In this document: positions 1 through 6,297 of the stretch, piece by piece
Numbering within the stretch: the stretch's first letter is position 1
Layout of the letters: each line of letters begins with the position of its first letter
Assembly (NCBI GenBank): GCA_016931435.1
Contig: JAFGET010000140.1
Location: 1 to 6,618 of the forward strand
DNA length: 6,618 nt
From: Candidatus Omnitrophota bacterium
GTDB lineage: Bacteria; Omnitrophota; Gorgyraeia; Gygaellales; Profunditerraquicolaceae
Direction: 5' to 3'
The notes under the pieces: generated by a model
What the model saw: the letters and a program-made list of their open reading frames with translations, nothing else
What the model was told of the DNA's origin: nothing
Databases searched by the model: none
Position numbers and translations under genes: made by a program

Positions 1-2
1 AT

Positions 3-74
3 GATGCGCGCGATATTTGGGAGATTCTGCAAAGTGAATTCGCCGGAAAACATATCGTAAAAAAAGGAGCCTGA
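3..74 (+). CDS. 3' end of an unidentified protein-coding gene (partial)
   Basis: An open frame enters from the left edge and runs 23 codons to a TGA at 72-74. It begins DARDIWEILQ and ends with a basic KHIVKKGA tail, which looks like a normal amphipathic C-terminus. The frame is too short to assign a family. A Shine-Dalgarno-like AAAAAGGAG (61-69) lies inside its last codons and is placed to serve the next, decayed gene, so the two were probably once one operon. A competing frame starting at base 1 gives only 19 codons and looks less protein-like. Confidence 0.45.
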   Translation, partial: DARDIWEILQSEFAGKHIVKKGA

Positions 75-77
75 ATC

Positions 78-223
78 ATAAAAATATAAATTGCTATCGC
101 AAGCAGTGACGCAGAGACTTGCCGGAACGTTTTCGGCATAGGAATTTCGCTTTCGGGCAAGGTGGAAAGGCAAAAGTCTTTTTCATGGGCAAGGGCGTTG
201 AGTATCGGGATATCAGCGCCGAA
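78..223 (+). pseudogene. DsrE-like family remnant, start codon lost and frameshifted
   Basis: Read in pieces, this stretch resembles the N-terminal half of a small DsrE/DsrF-like (sulfur-relay fold) protein. The first part, after I-K-I, gives IAIASSDAETCRNVF (90-134). After one missing base near 131-134, frame 2 gives RNFAFGQGGKAKVFFMGKGV and then EYRDISAE (about 140-223). In intact relatives the pattern is MKI..I.S.D.ET.WN.F...NFAL..G..VKVFFMGKGVE. The expected start, eight bases after the GGAG at 66-69, is ATA instead of ATG, and the fourth codon is TAA. Three independent lesions argue for decay rather than one sequencing error. The rest of the family's length is missing and is replaced by a TrmO-like tail. 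The family assignment comes from remembered pattern similarity. Confidence 0.6.
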
Positions 224-225
224 TT

Positions 226-378
226 ATTTTTTCAGAGGCCGATATCCTGGATGAAACACCGCTTTTAGATATCAAGCCATACCTTTCGTATTTTGACTCG
301 AGAGAGAAAGTCAAGAATGGTTGGCTGGATAAGCATTTTATAAGCTCAAAGATACTAAAACGGATCAGAATAGAATGA
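226..378 (+). pseudogene. C-terminal fragment of a TrmO/TsaA-like (UPF0066) protein
   Basis: This open frame reads FSEADILDETPLLDIKPY, then LSYFDSREKVKNGWLDKHF, and stops with TGA at 376-378. The D-x-L-D-G-T-P-x-L-D-I-K-P-Y signature followed by an acidic PEFD-like stretch and GWL is the typical C-terminal part of TrmO/TsaA (VirR) proteins. Those proteins methylate N6-threonylcarbamoyladenosine at position 37 of tRNA. Here the usual G of DGTP is E. The N-terminal catalytic beta-barrel portion is absent and there is no start codon, so this is a remnant fused out of frame to the DsrE-like debris. The stop overlaps the ATG at 375 of the next gene (ATGA). Confidence 0.65.
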
Positions 379-1418
379 ATAGCCCTATAATGAATACCTT
401 CCCATTTGAGTTAGGCCCCATTCGTCCGGTAGATGAAGCCGCAAGCCTGTTGATCCGCACCACGCGCGGCTGTCCCTGGAATCGATGCGAATTTTGCGTC
501 AATTACAAGGATATGGAATTCTCCCTGCGCTCGCTGGAGGAGATCAAGCAAGACATCGCCGCCGCGGCAGATTACTACGGAAGCGATGTCTTTGAAACGT
601 GCTTCCTGCAGGATGGCGACAGCTTCCTGATGAAGACCGCCGAACTTGTAGCGCTCCTTACATTCCTGAAACAGAAGTTCCCTGGATTAAAACGTATCAG
701 CAGCTACGGCCGCGCCCAGACCATGATCCGCAAATCAGCAGAAGAAATGCAGGCCATCTGCCTTGTCGGGCTGAACAAGCTTTATTGCGGTATGGAATCC
801 GGCTCTGATAAGGTATTGAAAAAAGTCAACAAGGGGGTGACCGCCTCCGATATTTCCACATCCAGCCGCAGGGCTAAAGAGGCAGGGATGTCTATTTCAG
901 AATTTATCATCCTTGGCCTGGGCGGGCAGGAGTTGTGGCAGGAACACGCCCGTGAAACGGCTAAGGTTTTAAATGAGATCAACCCGCACTTTATCCGGGT
1001 CCTTACCATCGGAGTCAAGCCCGGCTCCGGGCTTCTCAGGCAGATGGAAGCCGGTGAATATACCCTGCAGACAGAAAAGAATATCATTGAAGAGCAGCGT
1101 TTGCTGATAGAGAACCTGAGCGGCATCACCAGCCACTACGCCAATCATCATGCCGTTGACCTTCTGACGGAAACCCGGGGCCAATTTCCCCGGGACAAAC
1201 CCCGCCTGTTGGCCATCATGGACCGCTATCTTTCCCTAACGGAAGAAGACCGCATGAATTTTACATTGGGGAAACGTCTGGGCATCTACCAGCAGCTCGA
1301 TGACATGAACCGCGCTCATTTACACAAAGAGGTGGACGCCCAACTGCTTAAAATCCGCGCCTCTCATTCCGGCCAGATGGAGGAAATCTTCCACCATCTT
1401 CGCGCCCAGATTGTCTAA
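375..1418 (+). CDS. Radical SAM domain protein
   Basis: The 347-residue product is a radical S-adenosylmethionine enzyme. Cys33, Cys38 and Cys41 lie in RGCPWNRCEFC and would bind the 4Fe-4S cluster. The spacing is CX4CX2C rather than the textbook CX3CX2C, as in a known group that shares the CPWNRC motif. Later landmarks are QDGDS (79-83), GMESGSDKVLKKVNKG (139-154) for SAM binding, and an IILGLGG strand end (178-184). These cover the partial TIM barrel, and the last 100 residues are helical. No substrate can be named. The start at 375 overlaps a remnant stop codon, and a second ATG at 390 is possible. Neither has a clear Shine-Dalgarno. Codon use favours CGC, CTG and ATC, whereas later genes use more ATA and AGG/AGA, so lateral acquisition is possible. 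The family call is firm and the function unknown. Confidence 0.93.
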   Translation: MNSPIMNTFPFELGPIRPVDEAASLLIRTTRGCPWNRCEFCVNYKDMEFSLRSLEEIKQDIAAAADYYGSDVFETCFLQDGDSFLMKTAELVALLTFLKQKFPGLKRISSYGRAQTMIRKSAEEMQAICLVGLNKLYCGMESGSDKVLKKVNKGVTASDISTSSRRAKEAGMSISEFIILGLGGQELWQEHARETAKVLNEINPHFIRVLTIGVKPGSGLLRQMEAGEYTLQTEKNIIEEQRLLIENLSGITSHYANHHAVDLLTETRGQFPRDKPRLLAIMDRYLSLTEEDRMNFTLGKRLGIYQQLDDMNRAHLHKEVDAQLLKIRASHSGQMEEIFHHLRAQIV

Positions 1419-1449
1419 AGAAAATCAGGGGATGCTTCGGGGGAGGGCC

Positions 1450-1896
1450 TTATTTTCTCGCCGCGATTAATAACCAAACTATCACGGCTAGAAAGGGCAG
1501 GAGGAGCTTGGCGAGCAGGCGTATTTCCCTTCTGCGCTGTTCGGATAGCAGAGGGTCTTTATCGATGATATAGTCGTCTTTAAGCAGTTCTTTGATCTTG
1601 TTCTGCGGGACGCCCTTAAACTGCACCCCGATATAAAAAAGTTCATTTCCGTAGTTTTCCTTTAAAGTCGCATGGCGGATCACGCCGTTGCCGGACAATG
1701 AATTTTGCGACAGCGGAACAGTAAGTGCAAAAAATACATTTTCATCCACTGCTATGGGTTCCCGGCAAAATATACCCATGCCGCCCAGGCTGATATCGCT
1801 CAAGTAGCCCTTGAGCATCTTTTCTCTTTCGCCCCGGGCTCTTATATCCACTTCTCCGTTGAAATGGAACCTGTGGTACTTTCTTCGGGGAGGCAT
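1450..1896 (-). CDS. PilZ domain protein with C-terminal membrane helix
   Basis: The 148-residue protein starts with a PilZ domain, the cyclic di-GMP receptor fold. The ligand motif RxxxR is seen as R5-K-Y-H-R9, and the second motif D/NxSxxG as D34-I-S36-L-G-G39. Both are intact, so c-di-GMP binding is expected. The beta-barrel continues to about residue 105. A charged linker (SEQRRREIR) then leads to a hydrophobic helix at about 127-146 ending in AARK, which would anchor the protein in the inner membrane by its tail. It stands alone, convergent with the radical SAM gene, so its effector partner is unknown. There is no Shine-Dalgarno before the ATG. A promoter-like pair places the transcript start at about the start codon. 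Confidence 0.9.
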   Translation of the reverse strand: MPPRRKYHRFHFNGEVDIRARGEREKMLKGYLSDISLGGMGIFCREPIAVDENVFFALTVPLSQNSLSGNGVIRHATLKENYGNELFYIGVQFKGVPQNKIKELLKDDYIIDKDPLLSEQRRREIRLLAKLLLPFLAVIVWLLIAARK

Positions 1897-1903
1897 ATAC
1901 TAA

Positions 1904-1932
1904 AGTTTAAAGGCATTTTTAAAGAATGTAAA
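1904..1932 (-). promoter_or_regulatory. Putative sigma-70-type promoter of the PilZ gene, leaderless
   Basis: On the reverse strand TTTACA (1927-1932) and TAAACT (1904-1909) are separated by 17 bases. The -10 box ends only seven bases before the ATG, so transcription would begin at or next to the start codon. The lack of any Shine-Dalgarno is consistent with this. It is a prediction from consensus only. Confidence 0.45.
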
Positions 1933-1996
1933 TGTGCGGATTCTACTTTTAGCAGTTAGTTTTCCACCCGGGGTTATCCCATAGGGGAGAGGGAAT

Positions 1997-2024
1997 TTGA
2001 CTTCTTAAGCGTAAGTGATAAAAT
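1997..2024 (+). promoter_or_regulatory. Putative promoter of the flavoredoxin-like gene
   Basis: TTGACT (1997-2002) and TAAAAT (2019-2024) are separated by 16 bases, a close match to the vegetative consensus. The predicted start near 2031 leaves a leader of about 30 bases carrying the strong ribosome binding site GGAGAGGAG (2047-2055), five bases before the ATG. The promoter lies back-to-back with that of the PilZ gene. Confidence 0.6.
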
Positions 2025-2060
2025 ATCCCCTAGCAGTGTTTTTTTTGGAGAGGAGAAGAG

Positions 2061-2621
2061 ATGGAGAAGATAAAAATAAATATCAATGCTTTCGGATATC
2101 CGATGCCGGTGGTATTAGTAGGGGCGCAGGTTGAAAATAAGCCGAATTTCCTGGCTGCGGCTTGGGTTTCAAGAGTAAATTTTAAGCCGCCGGCAATAGC
2201 GGTAGCTTTAGGAAAAGGCCACTACACGAACATCGGTATAGAAAAGGACAAGTCATTTAGCGTAAACATCCCGGGCGTTACCTTGGTAAAAGAGACCGAT
2301 TACTGCGGGATAGTATCCGGTAAGAGCGTGGACAAATCAGGATTATTCGAAGTCTTTTACGGGGACCTGAAGACCGCCCCCATGATAAAACAATGCCCTC
2401 TTTGCATCGAATGCAAGCTTATAAACGCCGTAGGGATGCAGATGGATACTTTATTTATCGGGGAGGTGGTTTCTGCATATTCCGAAGAGAAATACTTGAC
2501 CGCAGGCGATCCCGATATCCAAAAAATCAACCCGTTTATCCTTTCGATGCCGGATAACAATTATTGGTCGATCGGAGAAAAGGTCGGCCAGGCCTGGTCT
2601 TGCGGCAGGCAGCTTAAATAA
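2061..2621 (+). CDS. Flavin reductase-like / flavoredoxin family protein
   Basis: The 186-residue product belongs to the flavin reductase-like FMN-binding split-barrel family. It most resembles the flavoredoxin branch that carries electrons in anaerobes. The N-terminal strand Y13-P-M-P-V-V-L-V-G and the segment NFLAAAWVSRVNFKPP (29-44) form the flavin pocket. FSVNIPG (66-72) and T79-D-Y-C82-G, with SGK and D91-K-S, are branch signatures. The ending NPFILSMPDNNYWSIGE...AWSCG is also typical. Length is normal for the family. Extra cysteines in QCPLCIEC (about 111-118) could be redox-active or bind metal, but this is not proven. It is the first gene of a forward unit with its own promoter and a strong ribosome binding site. 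The physiological electron partner is not visible here. Confidence 0.92.
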   Translation: MEKIKININAFGYPMPVVLVGAQVENKPNFLAAAWVSRVNFKPPAIAVALGKGHYTNIGIEKDKSFSVNIPGVTLVKETDYCGIVSGKSVDKSGLFEVFYGDLKTAPMIKQCPLCIECKLINAVGMQMDTLFIGEVVSAYSEEKYLTAGDPDIQKINPFILSMPDNNYWSIGEKVGQAWSCGRQLK

Positions 2622-2656
2622 AAAAAGGAGCCCCGGATAAAAGATCGGGGGTGATA

Positions 2657-2974
2657 ATGGAGAACAAACCGGAAGAAAAAAATAAAGACATAGGCAGCCA
2701 TCTCTTATTTTTTCGATGTCTTCGCGGTGATCGTAAAATACGTCAGGAAATACCCGGAGTATAGGCCTGGCTATCCTTTCCTGGCGCAGATGGAATGAAT
2801 TAAAAAAAAGAGGCCACGGAACGAATAAAAAACCAGGAAGAATTGCTTAGGGTGACTTCCACGCAAGCAGAGGTAGAGAGGATCATCAATGAACAGCTCC
2901 ATAATGATATGGATCAGGTCAAAAAGGATGTGAGAGAGATCCTGTGTTTACTTGTCAATAAATTAAAAAGATGA
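2657..2974 (+). pseudogene. Broken small gene, hydrophobic helix plus coiled-coil-like tail
   Basis: The ATG at 2657 follows a good GGGGGTG ribosome binding site (2647-2652), but its frame ends after 35 codons. The protein-like sequence continues in other frames. After one extra T in a run of six (about 2708-2713) comes FFDVFAVIVKYVRKYPEYRP, which ends at a TGA after LAQME. After a run of eight A (2802-2809) the frame KEATERIKNQEELLRVTST runs through a charged helix to a TGA at 2972-2974. Joined, these give about 105 residues: a charged start, one hydrophobic segment and a coiled-coil-like C-terminus. Both shifts sit at homopolymers, so consensus errors are possible. A shorter real gene starting at GTG 2852 (40 codons) is the alternative. 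I do not recognise the family. Confidence 0.45.
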
Positions 2975-2981
2975 CCGCTCA

Positions 2982-3320
2982 ATGAGGATATGGGATATAC
3001 CGCCGAAATGCCTCTGCCGTAACCACCTTCTTGGCGAACATAGAGAATTACACGCGATCTGGTCTATCTTGACAAAAAATAAAAAAGGGTACTCCAGGCA
3101 TCCGGAGACCTTGCGTTGGAAAAATAAGCTTGGGGCTTTGTATCTACGTCACAAGAAGCTTATTGAAGAGATGGAACGCAGGGGTTATTGTCATAAGAGC
3201 GATCTTGACGGTAGGCTTGCCAGGGGCTCTTGCAGGCAGAACGTGTTTGTGGATACGCCAGCGAAGCAGAAAGAAATATTAAGAAAGAAAAGATGCGGGT
3301 GTATTTATTCGTTCCGGTAG
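2982..3320 (+). CDS. Pyrimidine dimer DNA glycosylase (T4 endonuclease V-like)
   Basis: The 112-residue protein matches the small Pyr_excise family, whose prototype T4 endonuclease V removes UV-made cyclobutane pyrimidine dimers and nicks the abasic site. R2-I3, H15 and the helix HLLGEHRELH (15-24) line up with T4 R3, H16 and the HLMAEYRELP helix, so E22 corresponds to catalytic Glu23. KGYSRHPETLRW (35-46) and LRHKKLIEEMERRGY (55-69) follow the branch that begins MRIWDI. M1 aligns with the T4 N-terminal threonine whose amine attacks the lesion. The C-terminus is rich in lysine, arginine and cysteine (KKRCGC). There is no strong Shine-Dalgarno. The ATG lies seven bases after the upstream stop at 2974, which suggests translational coupling. 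Its 3' end overlaps the convergent helicase by 16 bases. Confidence 0.85.
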   Translation: MRIWDIPPKCLCRNHLLGEHRELHAIWSILTKNKKGYSRHPETLRWKNKLGALYLRHKKLIEEMERRGYCHKSDLDGRLARGSCRQNVFVDTPAKQKEILRKKRCGCIYSFR

Positions 3321-5341
3321 TATTCTTTGATTATCTCAAGGAATTCCCGGTCAGGTTTCGGCTCCTGCGTTTCTTCCTGCCACAAGGCATCGTCCGAAGG
3401 GTCAAAGCCGGCATTTTCCCTTTTTACAAAATCATCCAGGATATTCCCGACTTCCAAAAAGCGCGAGACTTCGGTAAAGACCGAACCGCCGCCATCCATA
3501 AAACTTCTGGGCGACCTGTCGATATGCGGTTTTAATAAGAAGAGGTCGTCTTTTGCCCGCGTAAGCGCAACATAGAACAGCCGCCTTTCTTCCTCTATTG
3601 CATCGCTGTCTTCCATGGAAAGATAAGAGGGCAGGTGGCCTTCTGCGACATATATCACAAATACAGCTTTCCATTCTAGGCCTTTGGCAGAATGTATCGT
3701 GGATAAGGTCAGCGTAGAATCATCCCTGTCCCGGATACCGCTTTCTACGATATTCTTTTCAGGCGGCTCAAGAGCCATATCCGCAAGGAATTGTTCCAAG
3801 GATTTATATCTTGAGGCGATACGCTCCAGGGAATCCAGGTCATTCAGGCGCTTGTTGAAATCATCGTATTTTTCCTTTAGGAGCGGCTGATAATATTTTA
3901 AAAAAACATGGATGATCTGGGCGGGTGTATTCTTCTGAGGATCGACCTTTTCCAATATCTTAAGCATCTCTTTCAGCCCGGGATTCTTATCAAGTAAGGC
4001 GGTATCTAAATCCTGGCGGCCCTTTGCCGAAAGCAGGCCGTTTATGATGCGTTCGGCGCTCTTTGGCCCGATGCCTTTAAGCAAGAGCAGCGCGCGGTAC
4101 CAGCTGACCTGGTCAGAAGGGTTATAGGCGATACGCAGGTATGATATCACGTCTTTTATATGCGCTGCCTCGACGAATTTCTGGCCGCCGTATTTGACGA
4201 AAGGGATATTACGGTTGGCAAGTTCCACTTCAAGGTCGTTAGAGTGCCACCCTGAGCGAAAAAGCACTGCGATATCTCCCAGCTCAACGCCTTTTTCCCT
4301 CAGCTCTAGTATTTTATCCGCGATATATCTTGATTGCGAGTTCTCGTCCCTGGTCTCTATAAAGACCGGGATATTGCCGCCTGTTTTTCTGGTAAAGAGT
4401 TTCTTGTCGAATTTCTCCCTGGCAAAACGGATGACCTCATTGGTCATATCCAGTATCGGCTGCGTGGAGCGGTAATTTTCCTCTAAAGTGATGGTCTCGG
4501 CACCCTTAAAGATCTTTGGGAAATCCATGATGTTCTTAAAATTCGCTCCCCGGAAAGAATAGATGCTTTGTGAGTCGTCCCCGACCACCATGATGTTCTT
4601 ATGTTCGCAGGCAAGTAAGCAGACGATGTATGCCTGGAGTTTATTGGTATCCTGGTATTCATCGACCATGATGTATTTGTATTTTCCGGAAAGTGCGGCG
4701 CGCACATCTTCGTGTTTTTCAAGGAGGTCCTTTAAATAGACCAGGAGGTCGTCATAGTCAAGAAGCGACCTGGCGAATTTATATTTTGTGTATTCATCGC
4801 CTATTTTTTTTATCTCATCGGACCATTCGATGAACTGCGGGTATTCGTCATAAAGCACGCTTTCGACGCCTTCGGATTTATTTATACTCAGCGAGATCAC
4901 TTCGTTGATCGCTTTTTTGCGGGGGAAGCGCTTGTCCAGCTTGTGGTAGCCTAATCGCGCGCGGATAAGGTTTATCGTATCTTCGGAATCCGAGCGGTCA
5001 AGGATGGTGAAGTTGTTGGAGATGCCCATCCTGCGCGCGTATTTTCTCAAGACCGAATTAGCAAAGGAGTGGAAGGTGCCGCCCGAGACTTTCTGACAGC
5101 GTTCGTCCAGAAGGCCAGCTGCGCGCTTGAGCATTTCTTCGGCAGCCTTACGGGTGAAGGTAAGCAGGAGTATTTCATCGGGCTTGATGCCTTTTTCCAC
5201 AAGATGAGCCACGCGATAGACCAGCGTGCGGGTCTTGCCGCTTCCTGCCCCGGCAATGACTAAGTACTGGCCTTCCGTGGATTCTACCGCCCTAAGCTGC
5301 GCGGGATTAAGCTCTTTTTTATAATCAATATTTTTGCGCAT
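3305..5341 (-). CDS. uvrD: UvrD/PcrA/Rep-type superfamily 1 DNA helicase
   Basis: The 678-residue protein is an ATP-driven 3'-to-5' DNA helicase/translocase. All motifs are present in order: Q motif (LNPAQ, Q15), Walker A AGAGSGKTR (30-38, K36), Ia LTFTRKAAEEM (60-70), Ib GTFHSF (88-93), II DEYQD (227-231), III VVGDDSQSIYSFRG (252-265), IV LEENYRS (286-292), V TIHSAKGLEW (548-557) and VI ALTRAK (592-597, R595). Nothing is degraded, so activity is expected. Length is close to Rep and PcrA (about 670-730). The C-terminus is acidic and lacks the KVGDRVxHxxFGxG tudor-like element usual in UvrD/PcrA, so the exact subfamily and role (repair, replication restart or other) stays open. The symbol denotes the family. 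There is no clear Shine-Dalgarno before the ATG. Confidence 0.95.
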   Translation of the reverse strand: MRKNIDYKKELNPAQLRAVESTEGQYLVIAGAGSGKTRTLVYRVAHLVEKGIKPDEILLLTFTRKAAEEMLKRAAGLLDERCQKVSGGTFHSFANSVLRKYARRMGISNNFTILDRSDSEDTINLIRARLGYHKLDKRFPRKKAINEVISLSINKSEGVESVLYDEYPQFIEWSDEIKKIGDEYTKYKFARSLLDYDDLLVYLKDLLEKHEDVRAALSGKYKYIMVDEYQDTNKLQAYIVCLLACEHKNIMVVGDDSQSIYSFRGANFKNIMDFPKIFKGAETITLEENYRSTQPILDMTNEVIRFAREKFDKKLFTRKTGGNIPVFIETRDENSQSRYIADKILELREKGVELGDIAVLFRSGWHSNDLEVELANRNIPFVKYGGQKFVEAAHIKDVISYLRIAYNPSDQVSWYRALLLLKGIGPKSAERIINGLLSAKGRQDLDTALLDKNPGLKEMLKILEKVDPQKNTPAQIIHVFLKYYQPLLKEKYDDFNKRLNDLDSLERIASRYKSLEQFLADMALEPPEKNIVESGIRDRDDSTLTLSTIHSAKGLEWKAVFVIYVAEGHLPSYLSMEDSDAIEEERRLFYVALTRAKDDLFLLKPHIDRSPRSFMDGGGSVFTEVSRFLEVGNILDDFVKRENAGFDPSDDALWQEETQEPKPDREFLEIIKEYYRNE

Positions 5342-5407
5342 TTTTTGACAGGCACTATTCTAACATAAAATACCCCAAGCGCCAGATAATACTTATGAAA
5401 AAAAATC

Positions 5408-5437
5408 TTGCAATATATAGAGGTAAGAGCTTACAAT
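5408..5437 (+). promoter_or_regulatory. Putative promoter of the STAS-like/membrane protein operon
   Basis: TTGCAA (5408-5413) and TACAAT (5432-5437) are 18 bases apart in an AT-rich stretch. The predicted start near 5444 gives a leader of about 30 bases ending in AAAGGTGG (5461-5468), a good ribosome binding site six bases before the ATG. A second weaker pair, TTGACA (5345-5350) and TAAAAT (5366-5371), has a short 15-base spacer. Confidence 0.5.
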
Positions 5438-5474
5438 ATAAGAAAAGTTCATCTTATAAGAAAGGTGGTCAGAG

Positions 5475-5849
5475 ATGCCGTTTAGTGTAGCCTATAGCCA
5501 GGAATGTGATTGCGTCATGGCAAATTTCGAAGGAAAACTTGACCATGAAGTAGTAAAAGAGTTCGCTAAAGAGATCGCGCGCGTGGTCTCGGAACATGAT
5601 TGCAAGCGTTTCTTAAATGACAACAGTAAGGTGGAGCTGGACTTATCCGTGATCGAGATCTATGAACTGCCGGGCTTTTTGGATACCGCGGGAATGGACC
5701 GTTCGTGGAAAAGGGCGCTTATCGTGCCCGGACTTTCCAAAGATTATATTTTTTTTGAGACAGTGGCGAATAACTACGGCTATACCGTGAAATTATTTAC
5801 CGATAAAGAGAGCGCGATAAGTTGGCTGAAAGAAGGGAAAGGAAATTAA
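5475..5849 (+). CDS. Small STAS/SpoIIAA-like domain protein
   Basis: The soluble 124-residue protein has an alternating strand/helix layout like the SpoIIAA/STAS fold. A strand pair VAYSQECDCVMANFEGKLD (5-23) leads into a long helix (HEVVKEFAKEIARVV), then a strand RFLNDNS (45-51). IYELPGFLDTAGMD (62-75) precedes a strand KRALIVPG (79-86), and VKLFTDKESAISWLKEG (105-121) forms the final strand and helix. Proteins with the IYELP...KRAL.V...FFETV..N.G..V..F.D...A..WL pattern occur as single-domain hypotheticals in several bacterial groups, and their partner is unknown. There is no obvious kinase/anti-sigma gene next to it. It is the first gene of an operon with the membrane protein 22 bases downstream. 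The fold call is moderately supported and the function unknown. Confidence 0.72.
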   Translation: MPFSVAYSQECDCVMANFEGKLDHEVVKEFAKEIARVVSEHDCKRFLNDNSKVELDLSVIEIYELPGFLDTAGMDRSWKRALIVPGLSKDYIFFETVANNYGYTVKLFTDKESAISWLKEGKGN

Positions 5850-5871
5850 GCGCGGGAAGGAAAGGTGATAT

Positions 5872-6255
5872 ATGGCAAATTCAGTATTTTTAGCTAAGGT
5901 AATAGGCCCTTGTTTTTTTATAATCGGCTTAGGCCTTCTGTTCAACCGCGGTTTTTATCAGAAATTGATGGAAGATTTTTCTAAGAATACCGCTTTTCTT
6001 TATTTAGGCGGATTTTTCGCGTTGATCTTTGGCCTGTTAATCGTATTATCACATAATGTCTGGCGTGGCTGGCAGGTATTGATCACTATTTTCGGCTGGG
6101 GAGGGCTTATCAAAGGTATCTGGCTTATAGTCTTTCCTGATTCTGTATCAGGGTTGATGAAGATATACCACAAGAACGATTCGCTTCTTATATTCCATGC
6201 CATACTTGTGATAATAATGGGGGCGCTTTTGGCATTTTTTGGTTTTTTGGCTTGA
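5872..6255 (+). CDS. Small integral membrane protein with four predicted helices
   Basis: The 127-residue product is very hydrophobic. It has likely membrane helices at about 5-24, 41-60, 67-88 and 105-126, short polar loops, and a basic/acidic segment RGFYQKLMEDFSKN (26-39) between the first two. Conserved-looking glycines and tryptophans (FGWGGLIKGIWLIVFP, 74-89) recall small four-helix hypotheticals found in many genomes, but I cannot name a family with confidence. Its ribosome binding site AAAGGTGAT (5861-5869) and the 22-base gap make co-expression with the STAS-like gene likely, so the two may act together at the membrane. The TGA (6253-6255) lies inside the -35 box of the pfl promoter. 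Confidence 0.82.
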   Translation: MANSVFLAKVIGPCFFIIGLGLLFNRGFYQKLMEDFSKNTAFLYLGGFFALIFGLLIVLSHNVWRGWQVLITIFGWGGLIKGIWLIVFPDSVSGLMKIYHKNDSLLIFHAILVIIMGALLAFFGFLA

Positions 6256-6280
6256 CGGTAAGCTTTTTATAGGTTATACT
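6252..6280 (+). promoter_or_regulatory. Putative promoter of the riboswitch-pflB transcript
   Basis: TTGACG (6252-6257) and TATACT (6275-6280) are separated by exactly 17 bases, one mismatch each from consensus. The predicted start near 6287 lies about ten bases before the riboswitch P1 stem, which is where such a promoter should be. The -35 box overlaps the stop codon of the upstream membrane protein gene. Confidence 0.7.
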
Positions 6281-6297
6281 AACACTACAATTTGGCA

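Noticed and set aside
782..1184. Antisense coding frames inside the radical SAM gene
   Set aside because: The translations are low-complexity shadows of a GC-rich gene. The forward frame carries all the conserved motifs.
1419..1458. Bidirectional terminator between the radical SAM and PilZ genes (AGAAAAT...ATTTTCT)
   Set aside because: It has seven AT-rich pairs around a 26-base loop and no GC-rich stem, which is too weak to call.
2630..2651. Terminator after the flavoredoxin-like gene (CCCCG...CGGGG)
   Set aside because: The stem is only about five pairs and no T-run follows. The right arm instead supplies the ribosome binding site of the next small gene.
2700..2812. Programmed ribosomal frameshift at the T6 and A8 runs
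   Set aside because: The needed shifts are not the usual -1 on a slippery heptamer, there is a further in-frame TGA between them, and no stimulatory structure was evident. Decay or sequence error is simpler.
5047..5263. Short coding frames overlapping the helicase start on both strands
   Set aside because: They have no ribosome binding site and no family-like pattern, and they lie wholly within the well-supported helicase frame.
5345..5371. TTGACA...TAAAAT as the main promoter of the STAS-like operon
   Set aside because: The 15-base spacer is too short for a strong promoter and the TTGCAA/TACAAT pair lies closer. It is kept only as a possible weak second start.
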